This document shows, piece by piece, positions 8,787 through 17,917 of a stretch of 43,742 nucleotides of DNA. Source of the DNA: Nonomuraea zeae (lineage in GTDB: Bacteria > Actinomycetota > Actinomycetes > Streptosporangiales > Streptosporangiaceae); the NCBI RefSeq assembly GCF_005889725.1, contig NZ_VCKX01000081.1, forward strand, positions 1 through 43,742, in the 5' to 3' direction. The notes under the pieces are model-generated. The model did not search any database, was not told where the DNA came from, and saw nothing but the letters and a program-made list of their open reading frames with translations. The translations under genes and the position numbers were made by a program. Numbering within the stretch: position 1 is the stretch's first letter; each line of letters opens with the position of its first letter.

Positions 8787-8844
8787 CGGTCCTCTTCCGC
8801 GCGGCCGAGCCGGAAAGAGGCACCCAGGGAGTTTTCGGGCACGA

Positions 8845-8888
8845 CTTCGGCCCGGCAGCGTCTTTGTCACATGACTGCCAGGCCGAAG
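8845..8888 (-). terminator. Riboswitch expression-platform hairpin competing with aptamer P1
   Basis: On the minus strand, CTTCGGCCTGGCAG (8888-8875) pairs with CTGCCGGGCCGAAG (8858-8845) over 14 bp with one G-U pair and a 16-base loop. The 5' arm reuses the 3' strand of aptamer helix P1, so the two structures exclude each other. The hairpin is followed by no clear U-tract. It is either a terminator or a translation-blocking structure, released when the aptamer folds. Confidence 0.75.
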
Positions 8889-8976
8889 GTCTCGTCCGCC
8901 CGTGAAGGCCCGCGTGACCGGGCGCGATGAAGCGCCAGCATGTCGATCACACGATTGGGACTACTCCCCTTCGGTA
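8881..8976 (-). ncRNA. yybP-ykoY manganese riboswitch
   Basis: Read on the minus strand, the element has the hallmark GGGGAGTAG loop (8969-8961) and the CGAGACCTT loop (8894-8886). They are closed by a 7-bp P1 helix, CCGAAGG (8974-8968) with CCTTCGG (8889-8883). Between them are further hairpins, including TGGCGC/GCGCCC. This is the yybP-ykoY layout, a class that binds Mn2+ and turns on manganese exporters. It sits about 95 bases upstream of the GDT1-type gene, an expected partner. Confidence 0.88.
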
Positions 8977-9009
8977 TTTCAACCCACCATAACAGCCCAG
9001 AACGGCGTC

Positions 9010-10047
<1,038 letters not shown>

Positions 10048-10058
10048 GGGCAACTAGC

Positions 10059-11138
10059 TTATGAGGCGCGCAGCATCCGCAGCACCCCGTCGTAGTTGCG
10101 ACGGCACTCGCGGGCCCGGTAGTCGGGGGAGACGTCGTGCCGGCCGAGCCGTTCCACCGGCAGGCGCACTTCCGGGACGACCAGCTCGCCGCGCAGGGCG
10201 AGCGAGAGCTCCAGGTCGGCGTACCCGCCGTAGTTCGCGTCCTCGGGCAGCGCGCCCAGCGCCGCCGACCTGCGTACCGCCATGAGGTCCCCGGCCAGCG
10301 CCCGCACCTTGCCCGGCCCGGCCTCCCGCCAGCGCATCCCACCGTCCGGCGGCTCCGAAGCCTCCCGTACGTCGTCCAGGGGCTCCATGCCCCGCCACCC
10401 GGCCGCCACGGCGCCTTCCACGATGGCCGCGACCAGCGGGGTCAGCGCGTCGCCGAGCAGCGCGACGCTCGTCTCCATCAGCACGTGCACGTCGGACTCG
10501 TCCAGCCGCAGCAGCTTGGCCCGGCTCTCGCCCCAGCCCGCCGTGCCGCCGCGCCAGTGCGGCTCCTCCGCGACGTGCCAGACGGCGATCCGCTCGGGAT
10601 GCCGCTCGGCCAGCTCCTGCAGCACGTCACCGGCGCCGTCCACGTTGCCGAGGTCGAGGGCGAGCACCTGTACGCCGGTGTGCTCGATCACCGACCGCAC
10701 GCACCTCTCGACGTCCAGCGGCCAGCCGTCGACGAGGAGGCACACGGCGGCGGTCACGTCCTGCGTCTCCACGCGCCGCCGCTCGGCGTTGACGCCCAGC
10801 TCGTCGAGGCGGTTCATGGCGAGCGAGGCGTCCCAGGCGCGCTGGGCGTGCAGCATGCCGCCGCCCGTGTCGCCGTGCTGGCCGGGATCGCCGGAGAAGC
10901 CCAGCTCGGCGGCCGGGTTGAGCCGGGCGTGCGTGCCCGCCGTCCCCACACCCGTCGCCGTGCGGGGCCTGGCGCCCGCGCCCTCCTGGCCGCCCGTCGT
11001 GTCCCGCCCGCTTCCCGCGCTCCCCGCGATCTGCTCGATCCGCGCGGGCCGCAGGGACGACGTGGAGGTGTCGTCGGTCACGGCGGACACCGGGATCGCG
11101 CGAACCGAGGGCCAAACCTGTCGCACAGCTTCAGTCAT
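10059..11138 (-). CDS. Glycosyltransferase family 2-like protein
   Basis: About 359 residues from ATG 11138. The first 120 residues are low-complexity, Gly/Ala/Thr-rich and probably disordered. The rest resembles a GT-A fold: DVTAAVCLLVDGWPLDVERC, then a VRSVIEHTG helix and VLALDLGN, ending in a region (EDANYGGYADLELSLALRG) like the acceptor end of GT2 enzymes. A clear DXD motif is not obvious, so activity is uncertain. It lies between hadB and murB on the same strand. A cell-envelope role is plausible from context but not shown. Confidence 0.75.
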   Translation of the reverse strand: MTEAVRQVWPSVRAIPVSAVTDDTSTSSLRPARIEQIAGSAGSGRDTTGGQEGAGARPRTATGVGTAGTHARLNPAAELGFSGDPGQHGDTGGGMLHAQRAWDASLAMNRLDELGVNAERRRVETQDVTAAVCLLVDGWPLDVERCVRSVIEHTGVQVLALDLGNVDGAGDVLQELAERHPERIAVWHVAEEPHWRGGTAGWGESRAKLLRLDESDVHVLMETSVALLGDALTPLVAAIVEGAVAAGWRGMEPLDDVREASEPPDGGMRWREAGPGKVRALAGDLMAVRRSAALGALPEDANYGGYADLELSLALRGELVVPEVRLPVERLGRHDVSPDYRARECRRNYDGVLRMLRAS

Positions 11139-11189
11139 AGGACACGGGTACCCGAGAGCAGCGCGACATATCATCCGCTTCCGGGATGA

Positions 11190-11618
11190 TCAGGACAGCT
11201 GCACCACCGCGCGCGCCTTGGACAGCACCCGAGCGTCGCCCGACTTGGCGGTGAGCCCGATGACCACCCGCTTGTCCTCGAGCTTCTCCTCCACGATCCC
11301 GCTGACCGAGACCGTCGCGCCCTGGTCGTCGTCGGGAACGACCACCATCGACGAGAAGCGCACCCCGTAGTCGACCACCGCGCCGGGATCTCCCGCCCAG
11401 TCGGTGACGAACCGGCCGGCCTGCGCCATCGTGTACATCCCGTGCGCGATCACGTCGGGCAGCCCGACCATCCTGGCGAACCGCTCGTTCCAGTGGATCT
11501 GGTTGAAGTCACCGGACGCACCGGCGTACATCACCAGGTTGAGCCGGCGCACGTTGTAGTCCACGGCCGGCAGCTCCTGCCCGACCTCGACCTCGTCGTA
11601 CTTCACCGTGGCGGTCAT
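11190..11618 (-). CDS. hadB: MaoC-type (3R)-hydroxyacyl-ACP dehydratase catalytic subunit, HadB-like
   Basis: Single hot-dog-fold protein of 142 residues carrying the hydratase-2 motif ASGDFNQIHWNERFA with the catalytic Asp and His, and FSSMVVVPDD later. It should dehydrate 3-hydroxyacyl chains on ACP in fatty-acid elongation, with HadA as partner. ATG 11618 is chosen because it lies one base past the hadA stop with a GGGGGAG ribosome site inside hadA. The upstream in-frame GTG would overlap hadA more. The hadA-hadB pair next to rpmG is a conserved actinobacterial arrangement. Confidence 0.9.
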   Translation of the reverse strand: MTATVKYDEVEVGQELPAVDYNVRRLNLVMYAGASGDFNQIHWNERFARMVGLPDVIAHGMYTMAQAGRFVTDWAGDPGAVVDYGVRFSSMVVVPDDDQGATVSVSGIVEEKLEDKRVVIGLTAKSGDARVLSKARAVVQLS

Positions 11619-11619
11619 C

Positions 11620-12069
11620 TCAGCCTGCTCCCCCACGCTCGACGATGGTGTTGTAGGTGACGCAGACGGGCTCGCCCTCGACCGTCGTCACGTCGCTGCG
11701 AATGGTCAGCAGCTCGTTGCGCCCGGCGGTCCTGATGTCGGTGATGGTAGCGGTCGTGATCAGCTCGTCGCCGGCGCACACGGGGCGTACGTACTCGAAA
11801 CGCTGCTCGCCGTGGACGACCATGGCGAAGTTGAGCCCCAGGTCGGGATCCACCAGCGCCTCGCCGCCGCTCTGCATGCCGAACACGATGGGGAACGTCG
11901 GGGGCGCGATCACATCGGGGTATCCGGCGGCCTGGGCGGCCTCCCTGTCGCGGTAGAGCGGGTTCCCGTCACCGATCGCGGCGGCGAATTCCCGGATCTT
12001 CACCCTGCTGACCTCGTATGGGGCGCTGGGCGGATAGCTCCTGCCCACGAAGTCACGGTTCAAGGCCAT
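11620..12069 (-). CDS. hadA: MaoC-type dehydratase non-catalytic subunit, HadA-like
   Basis: Hot-dog-fold protein of 149 residues with the N-terminal FAS1-like dehydratase signature: FVGRSYPPSAPYEVSRVKI, then AAAIGDGNPLYRD, then PPTFPIVF. The position equivalent to the catalytic His is Tyr (GDGNPLY), as expected for the substrate-binding partner of HadB. A GAGGGAG ribosome site precedes ATG 12069. It is first of hadA-hadB, with 290 bases separating it from rpmG, including a terminator, so it probably has its own promoter. Confidence 0.9.
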   Translation of the reverse strand: MALNRDFVGRSYPPSAPYEVSRVKIREFAAAIGDGNPLYRDREAAQAAGYPDVIAPPTFPIVFGMQSGGEALVDPDLGLNFAMVVHGEQRFEYVRPVCAGDELITTATITDIRTAGRNELLTIRSDVTTVEGEPVCVTYNTIVERGGAG

Positions 12070-12249
12070 CAGTGCTCCCTCGCATGTCTTCAGCCGGGCG
12101 CTGCTGAGGCCGACGCTAACAGAACAAGGTTCGGCTGTCCCTGCTCATGGCCGGGTTTTTGCTCTCCCCCACGACCCGCATCACCGGGCCTGGCCGATGA
12201 CCAGCGGGCCGGCCCGGCCGCACCGTGCGGGGCAGCGGCAATCGGCCCG

Positions 12250-12290
12250 GAAAACACGACAAACCGGCGCCCTGCGATGGAGCGCCGGTT
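12250..12290 (-). terminator. Intrinsic terminator after rpmG
   Basis: On the minus strand, AACCGGCGC (12290-12282) pairs perfectly with GCGCCGGTT (12270-12262) around an 11-base loop. T-rich sequence (TTTGTCGTGTTTT) follows. It lies 70 bases downstream of the rpmG stop. Confidence 0.85.
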
Positions 12291-12316
12291 GTGCGATATT
12301 CACGATGCAGAGGCAG

Positions 12317-12356
12317 GAGTGCTGCCCGAGCCCTTGACGGGCGAGTGCTGCCCGAG
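12317..12356 (-). repeat. Two-copy 14-base direct repeat after rpmG
   Basis: GAGTGCTGCCCGAG occurs at 12317-12330 and 12343-12356 with a 26-base period, immediately past the rpmG stop. No known function. Confidence 0.6.
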
Positions 12357-12359
12357 GCC

Positions 12360-12524
12360 CTATCGGGTCTCGCGGTGCGCGCGGTGGGTGCGGCAGTTGG
12401 GGCAGTACTTCTTCAGCTCAAGCCGATCCGGGTCGTTGCGCCGGTTCTTCCGCGTGATGTAGTTGCGGTGCTTGCACTCCTGGCAGGCCAGCGTGATCTT
12501 CGGCCTAACGTCTGTGGCAGCCAC
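12360..12524 (-). CDS. rpmG: 50S ribosomal protein L33, zinc-ribbon (C+) form
   Basis: The 54-residue L33 starts at GTG 12524 and reads (V)AATDVRPKITLACQECKHR onward. Cys pairs CQEC and CPNC form the zinc ribbon, so this is the zinc-binding C+ paralogue, not the zinc-free form induced under zinc limitation. An AGAAAGG ribosome site lies 9 bases upstream. The longer frame to 12626 runs into the tRNA and is not real. It lies 70 bases after tRNA-Met on the same strand. Confidence 0.96.
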   Translation of the reverse strand: MAATDVRPKITLACQECKHRNYITRKNRRNDPDRLELKKYCPNCRTHRAHRETR

Positions 12525-12594
12525 TTGGGAGTGCCTTTCTACGTCGGGATATGGACACACCCGTACCCAGGCCGATCGACCTGGGATAGGGCAG

Positions 12595-12668
12595 TAGCGG
12601 AGGCCGGACTTGAACCGGCGACACAACGATTATGAGCCGTTTGCTCTGCCTGACTGAGCTACTCCGCC
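12595..12668 (-). tRNA. tRNA-Met (CAU), elongator type
   Basis: The 74-nt cloverleaf on the minus strand has acceptor GGCGGAG pairing with CTCCGCT (terminal G-U), a D arm AGCTCAGTCAGGCAGAGC, anticodon loop CTCATAA (CAU) and T arm GCCGGTTCAAGTCCGGC. The 3' CCA is not encoded. The body is that of the elongator, not the initiator. It is probably transcribed with rpmG. Confidence 0.95.
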
Positions 12669-12791
12669 TTTGAGCCGGTAAGACCCCCCGGCCCCATAGA
12701 GGATACCCGACGCTGCGAGCACATTAGTAACTCGCCCAATCGGGTGGGGTCCCACCAGTATGCCTCAGGACCCCCGCCAAACCGAAATCCG

Positions 12792-13820
12792 TCACCAGCG
12801 CCGGTATACCTCTTCCGCCCAACCGTACAGCCCGCTGATCTCCACCACCTCCCCGTCGTCGGCCACGACCGTCCCCCGGTAGTGGCCGAACGCCTGCGCC
12901 TCCCTGCTGCGCATGTACAGCGCCCTGCGCACGTCGGCGAGCCTGACGTGCTCCGGCACGAACTCCAGGTCCACCCGCGCGCCGGTGACCCGCCAGGGCG
13001 CGTGCCAGTCGGAGGTGTCGTAGCGCCAGACCAGTTCCTCGCTGATCTTGTGGACGCGGCCGTCGAGGATGAGCGCGTTCTCGACGCTGCCGGTGCCGTC
13101 GGTCCACTTCCCGCCGATCTGCACGGCCACGTCCCGGCCGCCGGGCCGCCCGGCCGCGGCCCCCCAGTTCCACAGGATGTCGGACGGCCAGCGGCCCCTG
13201 CCGAGGTCGAGCGTGGCGAGCGCGTCGCCGGCGGAGAAGGTCCGCGTCCTGCCGTTCACCCGCACGGTGCCCTCGGCGGGCCGCCCGACGTCCTTGACCG
13301 TGTACTGGAAGCGCCGCGACGACCAGGGCACCACCAGAGCCAGGCTCTCCCTGTCCGGCACCCGGTGCACCAGCAGGTCGGCCTCCATCTCGGCCGACTT
13401 CAGCCGCAGCCGCGTCCCCTCGGCGGTCTCGTCCACGCTGATCCGCACCGCGCCCGCCCCGATCCGCACGCTGCCCTCGCCGCAGCGCTCGGAGAAGGAG
13501 ACCTGCCTGGCGGGCACCAGCAGCCCTCTGCTGGAGGTCTGCTCGCCGGTGCGGCGGTCGAGGAACCAGGCCGACTCGCCCGCCAGGTAGTCGAGGCTGC
13601 TCGCGCTGAACGCGAACACCTGCTCCGGGCTGGTCACGCACCAGTAGTCCCAGCGCATCGTGCGGCCCCAGCCGCGGAGGTTGGCCCGGTGCAGCGGTAC
13701 GCGGCTCCAGCCGACGGCCGCCGGGTTGAGCCGGCCGTCGGGCAGGCACAGGTCCACCCGCTCGGTGATCTCTCGCTCGCGTACGGCGTGCGGACTCGTT
13801 CGCATGGTGCTCTCCGTCAT
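12792..13820 (-). CDS. DUF2804 family protein
   Basis: The 342-residue product has the DUF2804 pattern: an early WDYWCVTSPEQVFAFS segment, many beta strands, SSRRFQYTVKD in the middle and WNWGAAAG later, with no signal peptide or membrane segment. The family's function is unknown. ATG 13820 overlaps the upstream dehydrogenase stop by four bases (ATGA), so it is translationally coupled; ATG 13805 is an alternative. It is the last gene of the eight-gene catabolic operon. It may act on or bind the same substrate, but that is inference. Confidence 0.85.
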   Translation of the reverse strand: MTESTMRTSPHAVREREITERVDLCLPDGRLNPAAVGWSRVPLHRANLRGWGRTMRWDYWCVTSPEQVFAFSASSLDYLAGESAWFLDRRTGEQTSSRGLLVPARQVSFSERCGEGSVRIGAGAVRISVDETAEGTRLRLKSAEMEADLLVHRVPDRESLALVVPWSSRRFQYTVKDVGRPAEGTVRVNGRTRTFSAGDALATLDLGRGRWPSDILWNWGAAAGRPGGRDVAVQIGGKWTDGTGSVENALILDGRVHKISEELVWRYDTSDWHAPWRVTGARVDLEFVPEHVRLADVRRALYMRSREAQAFGHYRGTVVADDGEVVEISGLYGWAEEVYRRW

Positions 13821-15247
13821 CGGCCCAGCCCAACGCTGAGGTACTTGTAGTCCAGGTAGTCGGCCACGCCCAGGCCGCCGCCCTCGCGGCCGTACCCGCT
13901 GTTCTTGATCCCGCCGAACGGCGCCTGCGGCGGCGCCAGCGGCCCGCCGTTCACGGTGACCATGCCGAACTCCAGCTCCTCCGCCACCCGCAGCGTCCTG
14001 GTCAGGTCGGCGGTCCACACGTAGGCGGTCAGCCCGTACGCCGTGGCGTTCGCCCTGGCGACCACCTCGTCCACCGCGTCGAACTCGATGACCGGCGCGA
14101 CGGGACCGAACGTCTCCTCCCGGCAGACGAGCATGTCGTCGGTGACCCCGGAGAGCACGGTCGGCGGGAAGAAGGTGCCGGGACCGTCGATCCGCCGCCC
14201 GCCGGTCACCGCCTTGGCCCCTCTGGCCAGCGCGTCCTCGACGTGCCGCTCGACCTTGGCCAGCGCGGCGGCGTCGATCAGCGGCCCCATGTCCACGCCG
14301 GGCTCGATGGCCTCGGCGTGCCGGGCCAGCGCCGCGGTGAAGTCCGCGGCCACGTCACGGTGCACGAAGATGCGGTTCGGCGACGTGCACGCCTGCCCCG
14401 CGTTGAGGAACTTGCTGCGGGCCACCGCCGCCGCGGCCGCCACCGGGTCGGCGTCGGGGAAGACCAGCACGGGCGCGTGCCCGCCGAGCTCCACGCTCAG
14501 CCGCTTGACGTCCTCCGCGCTGCGCCTGATCAGCTCCCTGCCGACCTCGGTCGAGCCGGTGAAGGACACCTTGCGCACGCGCCGGTCGGCCATCACCGTC
14601 TCGGCGAAGAGCGCCGGCCGGGCGGTCGGGACGAGGTTGAACACGCCGGGCGGCAGCCCGGCCGCGGTGAACGCCTCGGCGACGGCGATCGCCGACAGCG
14701 GGGTCAGCTCGGCGGGCTTGAGCACCACCGTGCAGCCGGCGGCCAGCGCGGGCCCCAGCTTGCGAGTGATCATCGAGACGGGGAAGTTCCACGGCGTGAT
14801 GCCCGCGACCACTCCGACCGGCTCGGGCAGCAGCCAGATGCGGTTGTCCGCGGTGGCCCCCGGCACCGTCTGCCCGTAGAGCCGGCGGGTCTCCTCCGCC
14901 GCCCAGAGCAGGTGCTCGGCGCCCGACAGCACCTCCGCGGTGGCCTCGGCGAGCGGCTTGCCCTGCTCGGCGGTCATCGTCGCGCCGATCGACGCGGCCC
15001 GCGCCGTCAGCTCGTCCGCCGCCCGGCGCATCAGGCCGGCGCGCTCGTGCGCGGCCAGCGCGCGCCACCCCGGCAGCGCCGCCGCCGCCGCGTCGACCGC
15101 CCGGCCGGTCAGCTCGGCGCCGCCGTCGGCGACCTCGGCGATCGCCGCGCCCGTGGCGGGGTCGAAGACGGTGAACGTACGCCCGTCCGGCTCCGCCTGC
15201 CACTCGCCGCCGATCAGCGCCCTGCCCGCGGCCTCAGCCGTTTCCAT
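13817..15247 (-). CDS. Aldehyde dehydrogenase, succinate-semialdehyde type
   Basis: A complete dehydrogenase of 476 residues with PWNFP, VLKPAELTPL, VELGGHAP (catalytic Glu) and NAGQACTSPNR (catalytic Cys). GYGREGGGLGVADYLDYKY closes the protein, as in succinate- and 2-oxoglutarate-semialdehyde dehydrogenases. Its start overlaps the gntR stop by 14 bases. In this operon it probably oxidises an aldehyde arising from sugar-acid breakdown; 2-oxoglutarate semialdehyde is one candidate, by analogy with Weimberg-type routes. The actual substrate cannot be read from the sequence. Confidence 0.93.
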   Translation of the reverse strand: METAEAAGRALIGGEWQAEPDGRTFTVFDPATGAAIAEVADGGAELTGRAVDAAAAALPGWRALAAHERAGLMRRAADELTARAASIGATMTAEQGKPLAEATAEVLSGAEHLLWAAEETRRLYGQTVPGATADNRIWLLPEPVGVVAGITPWNFPVSMITRKLGPALAAGCTVVLKPAELTPLSAIAVAEAFTAAGLPPGVFNLVPTARPALFAETVMADRRVRKVSFTGSTEVGRELIRRSAEDVKRLSVELGGHAPVLVFPDADPVAAAAAVARSKFLNAGQACTSPNRIFVHRDVAADFTAALARHAEAIEPGVDMGPLIDAAALAKVERHVEDALARGAKAVTGGRRIDGPGTFFPPTVLSGVTDDMLVCREETFGPVAPVIEFDAVDEVVARANATAYGLTAYVWTADLTRTLRVAEELEFGMVTVNGGPLAPPQAPFGGIKNSGYGREGGGLGVADYLDYKYLSVGLGR

Positions 15248-15905
15248 CTGTCTCCCGTATCCCGTCGATGAGTGCTTTCATGGCGGCCATCTCGTGCGCG
15301 TGCTGGAGCTCGCTGGCCAGCGCGATGTCGCCGTCCACCAGCGCGTTCCTGATGGCGACGTGCTCGGCGTGCGACTCCGGCAGCCGCCAGGGCACCAGGC
15401 GGAAGCCGCGCTGGGCGGTCTCCGTCCTGGCCCACAGGGTCTGCAGCATGCGGTGGGTCATCTTGCTGTGCTCGGTGTCGCACAGCAGCGAGTGGAAGCG
15501 CCGGTTGAGCCCGGCGAACGCGGCCACGTCGCCGTCGCGCACGGCGACCTCGCACTGGGCGAGCACCTCGTCCACCGCCGCCAGCCGCTCGCCGGTCAGG
15601 GGCTCGCCGCCGAGCTCTAACGCGAGCGCGGTGAGCGCGGCCCGCACGCTGTACAGCTCGCGCACGTTGTCCACGGTCAGCTCGGCCACCACCGCGCCCA
15701 CATGCGGGCGCTCGACCAGCCACTCCTCCGAGCAGAGCTGTTTGATGGCCTCGCGCACGGGCGTCTCGCTGATGCCGACGGCCTCCGCCACCACCCGCGT
15801 GATGATCTTCGTGCCAGGAGCGGCCTCACCGGTCATGATCAGATGCTTGATGTGCTCCGCCGCCAGGTCTGCCTTGGTGCGGAAAGGGGAACGCGTTACG
15901 GCCAT
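15234..15905 (-). CDS. FadR-subfamily GntR transcriptional regulator
   Basis: The 223-residue regulator has an N-terminal winged helix (about 8-75: AAEHIKHLIMTGEAAPGTKI, then GISETPVREAIKQL) and a C-terminal all-helical FCD domain (about 80-210). HSLLCDTEH and ESHAEHVAIRNAL supply His/Asp metal or ligand positions. FCD regulators bind organic or sugar acids and usually repress adjacent catabolic operons. Here it lies inside the operon, and the palindrome at 21348-21370 upstream of the first gene is the likely operator. That pairing is inference. Confidence 0.93.
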   Translation of the reverse strand: MAVTRSPFRTKADLAAEHIKHLIMTGEAAPGTKIITRVVAEAVGISETPVREAIKQLCSEEWLVERPHVGAVVAELTVDNVRELYSVRAALTALALELGGEPLTGERLAAVDEVLAQCEVAVRDGDVAAFAGLNRRFHSLLCDTEHSKMTHRMLQTLWARTETAQRGFRLVPWRLPESHAEHVAIRNALVDGDIALASELQHAHEMAAMKALIDGIRETDGNG

Positions 15906-15918
15906 GATCGACAGCCCT

Positions 15919-17079
15919 TCAGACCTGCTGGACGGTGAGCGGCTCGATCGCCGCGTAGTCCAGCTCTACACCGAGTCCAGGACCATCCGGAACGCCCACG
16001 AGACCGGAGGAATCGGGCAGCAGCGGCTCGGTCAGCATCGAGTGGAACACCTCCGGAACGATCACCGGCGGATCGTAGGGGTACTCCAGCCAGTCGCAGT
16101 TCGGCAGCGACGCGCATAGCTGCAGGTTTCCCGCGACGCCGAGCCCGGTGGCCCACGCGTGCGGGATCACCCGGCGCTGCCTGGCGGCCGCCATGGCGCC
16201 GAAGTCGCGCAGCGCGCCGATCTCCTCGCTCTCGTTGGCGTCCGGCTGGAAGATGTCGAAGCAGCCGTCCTCCAGCATCCGTACGAGCTGCCCGATGCCC
16301 CGGTTGTGCTCGCAGCCCGCGATCGGGATCGGCGCGGCGGCGGTCAGCTCGCACAGCGCCCGGTAGTCGTGCCGGGGCAGCGGCTCCTCCAGCCAGGCCA
16401 CGTCCAGGTCGGCCAGCTCCCTGGCCGTCGCGAGCGCCCGGTCGTAGTCCCAGATCATCCGGCTGCCGTCCGGCGCGTAACGCCAGCGGGCGGCGGCCTG
16501 GTTGGCGTCCACCATGATGGCCACGTCCGGGCCCACCGCCTCGCGCACGGCCGCGACCTGCGCCACGTCCTCGGCGATCGTGGCGGAGTGGACGCGCAGC
16601 TTGATGCCCTGGAAGCCGTGCTCGACCGCCCGCAGGCTGTCCTCGGCCCGCTGCTGCGCGCTGCGCACCTCGCCGAAGCTCGCGTAGGCGCGGACCGCTC
16701 CCGAGTGCCCGCCCCACAGCTTGTACAGCGGCTGCCCGCAGGCCTTGCCGACGGCGTCCCACACGGCCACGCCGACCACCCAGGGCCGCGGGAAGACGTA
16801 CTCGGCGACGTACCGCAGGCGGTTGGCCACGTGCGTGGTCGCGAACGGGTCGAGGCCGACGAGCTGGGGCCTGATCCACCCGCGGATGGCCTCCAGCAGC
16901 ATCGGCCCGGTGCCGTGGCCCATGTCGCCGCCCGACACGCCGATGATGCCCTCGTCGGTCTCCACCTCGACGATGACCGCCGACATCACGTCGTGCGCGC
17001 CCTCGGGCGCCCACGACGGGACGAACGGCCGCGGGTAGGGCATCTCGATGACCCGCCCGCGCACGTCTGTGATCCTCAT
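15919..17079 (-). CDS. Mandelate racemase/muconate lactonizing enzyme family protein (probable sugar-acid dehydratase)
   Basis: Enolase-superfamily enzyme of 386 residues with an N-terminal capping domain (about 1-125) and C-terminal TIM barrel. Metal ligands are Asp191 (VDANQ), Glu231 (LEEPLP) and Glu257 (GCEHN). The proposed acid/base residues are Lys160 in IKLRVH and the His307/Asp280 pair (IPHAW; FQPDAN). The Lys-x-Arg motif replaces the more common Lys-x-Lys. These features fit the mandelate racemase subgroup, which includes aldonate and glycarate dehydratases. With a sugar importer and two dehydrogenases beside it, sugar-acid dehydration is likely. The substrate is unknown. Confidence 0.9.
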   Translation of the reverse strand: MRITDVRGRVIEMPYPRPFVPSWAPEGAHDVMSAVIVEVETDEGIIGVSGGDMGHGTGPMLLEAIRGWIRPQLVGLDPFATTHVANRLRYVAEYVFPRPWVVGVAVWDAVGKACGQPLYKLWGGHSGAVRAYASFGEVRSAQQRAEDSLRAVEHGFQGIKLRVHSATIAEDVAQVAAVREAVGPDVAIMVDANQAAARWRYAPDGSRMIWDYDRALATARELADLDVAWLEEPLPRHDYRALCELTAAAPIPIAGCEHNRGIGQLVRMLEDGCFDIFQPDANESEEIGALRDFGAMAAARQRRVIPHAWATGLGVAGNLQLCASLPNCDWLEYPYDPPVIVPEVFHSMLTEPLLPDSSGLVGVPDGPGLGVELDYAAIEPLTVQQV

Positions 17080-17086
17080 CTGCCTC

Positions 17087-17917
17087 TCACCCCTTGGTCG
17101 CGCCGTCGGCGAGACCCTTGATCAGGTACTTCTGGACGGCCAGCGCGAAGATCACCACGGGCAGCACGGTGAGCACGCCCACCGCCGCCAGCGGCCCCCA
17201 GAGGCCGCCCTTCTCCGTGTCGGCGGCGATGCCCGCGATGGCGACCGGGATGGTGACCGCCTTGTCGTTGGTGAGGATCAAGGCGAACAGCAGCTCCTCC
17301 CAGGCCAGGATGATGCAGAAGATCAACGTGGAGATCAGCCCGGTCATGCTGGTGGGCACGATCACCCGGAAGAACGCGCCGAACCTGGTGCATCCGTCGA
17401 GCATCGCCGCCTCCTCCAGCTCGGGCGGCAGGCTGCGGAAGAAGGCCCGCATGAGCCACACCACGTACGGGATCAGGAAGGTGACGTAGGCCAGGATGAC
17501 GGTGATGTACTGGTCGGTCAGCCCGAGCTTGCGCGCCACCAGGAACAACGGCACGACCAGAGCGATCGGCGGCACCGCGCGGGAGGCCAGGATCAGCCCG
17601 CCCACCACGCCCGCGCCGCGCATCTTCATCCGCGACAGCGCGTAGCCGGCCATCGACCCGGCCACCATCGAGATGGCCGACGCCCCGACGGCCACGATGA
17701 TCGTGTTGACCATGCGGGGCAGGATGCGGGCCTGCTCGAAGTAGCTGGTGTAGTTGTCGAAGGTGAGCCGGCTCAGCCAGCGCGGCGGGACGGTGAAGAT
17801 GTCCTTCGGCAGCTTGAACGAGATGCTCACCATGTAGATGACGGGCAGCAGGAAGAGCAGTGTGACCAGGACGGCCCCGGCGATCGCGGCGTAGCGTCCC
17901 GTCTTCGACCTCACCAT
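17087..17917 (-). CDS. ABC sugar transporter permease, MalG type
   Basis: The 276-residue integral membrane protein has about six helices, starting VLVTLLFLLPVIYMVSISF. The cytoplasmic EAA loop EEAAMLDGCTRFGAFFRVI docks to the ATPase. ATG 17917 lies within the end of the first permease gene (7-base overlap), indicating coupled translation; longer upstream frames are shadows. It pairs with the MalF-type permease and the lipoprotein at 18798. No ATP-binding subunit is encoded in the operon, so a shared MsiK-type ATPase elsewhere is expected. Confidence 0.95.
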   Translation of the reverse strand: MVRSKTGRYAAIAGAVLVTLLFLLPVIYMVSISFKLPKDIFTVPPRWLSRLTFDNYTSYFEQARILPRMVNTIIVAVGASAISMVAGSMAGYALSRMKMRGAGVVGGLILASRAVPPIALVVPLFLVARKLGLTDQYITVILAYVTFLIPYVVWLMRAFFRSLPPELEEAAMLDGCTRFGAFFRVIVPTSMTGLISTLIFCIILAWEELLFALILTNDKAVTIPVAIAGIAADTEKGGLWGPLAAVGVLTVLPVVIFALAVQKYLIKGLADGATKG

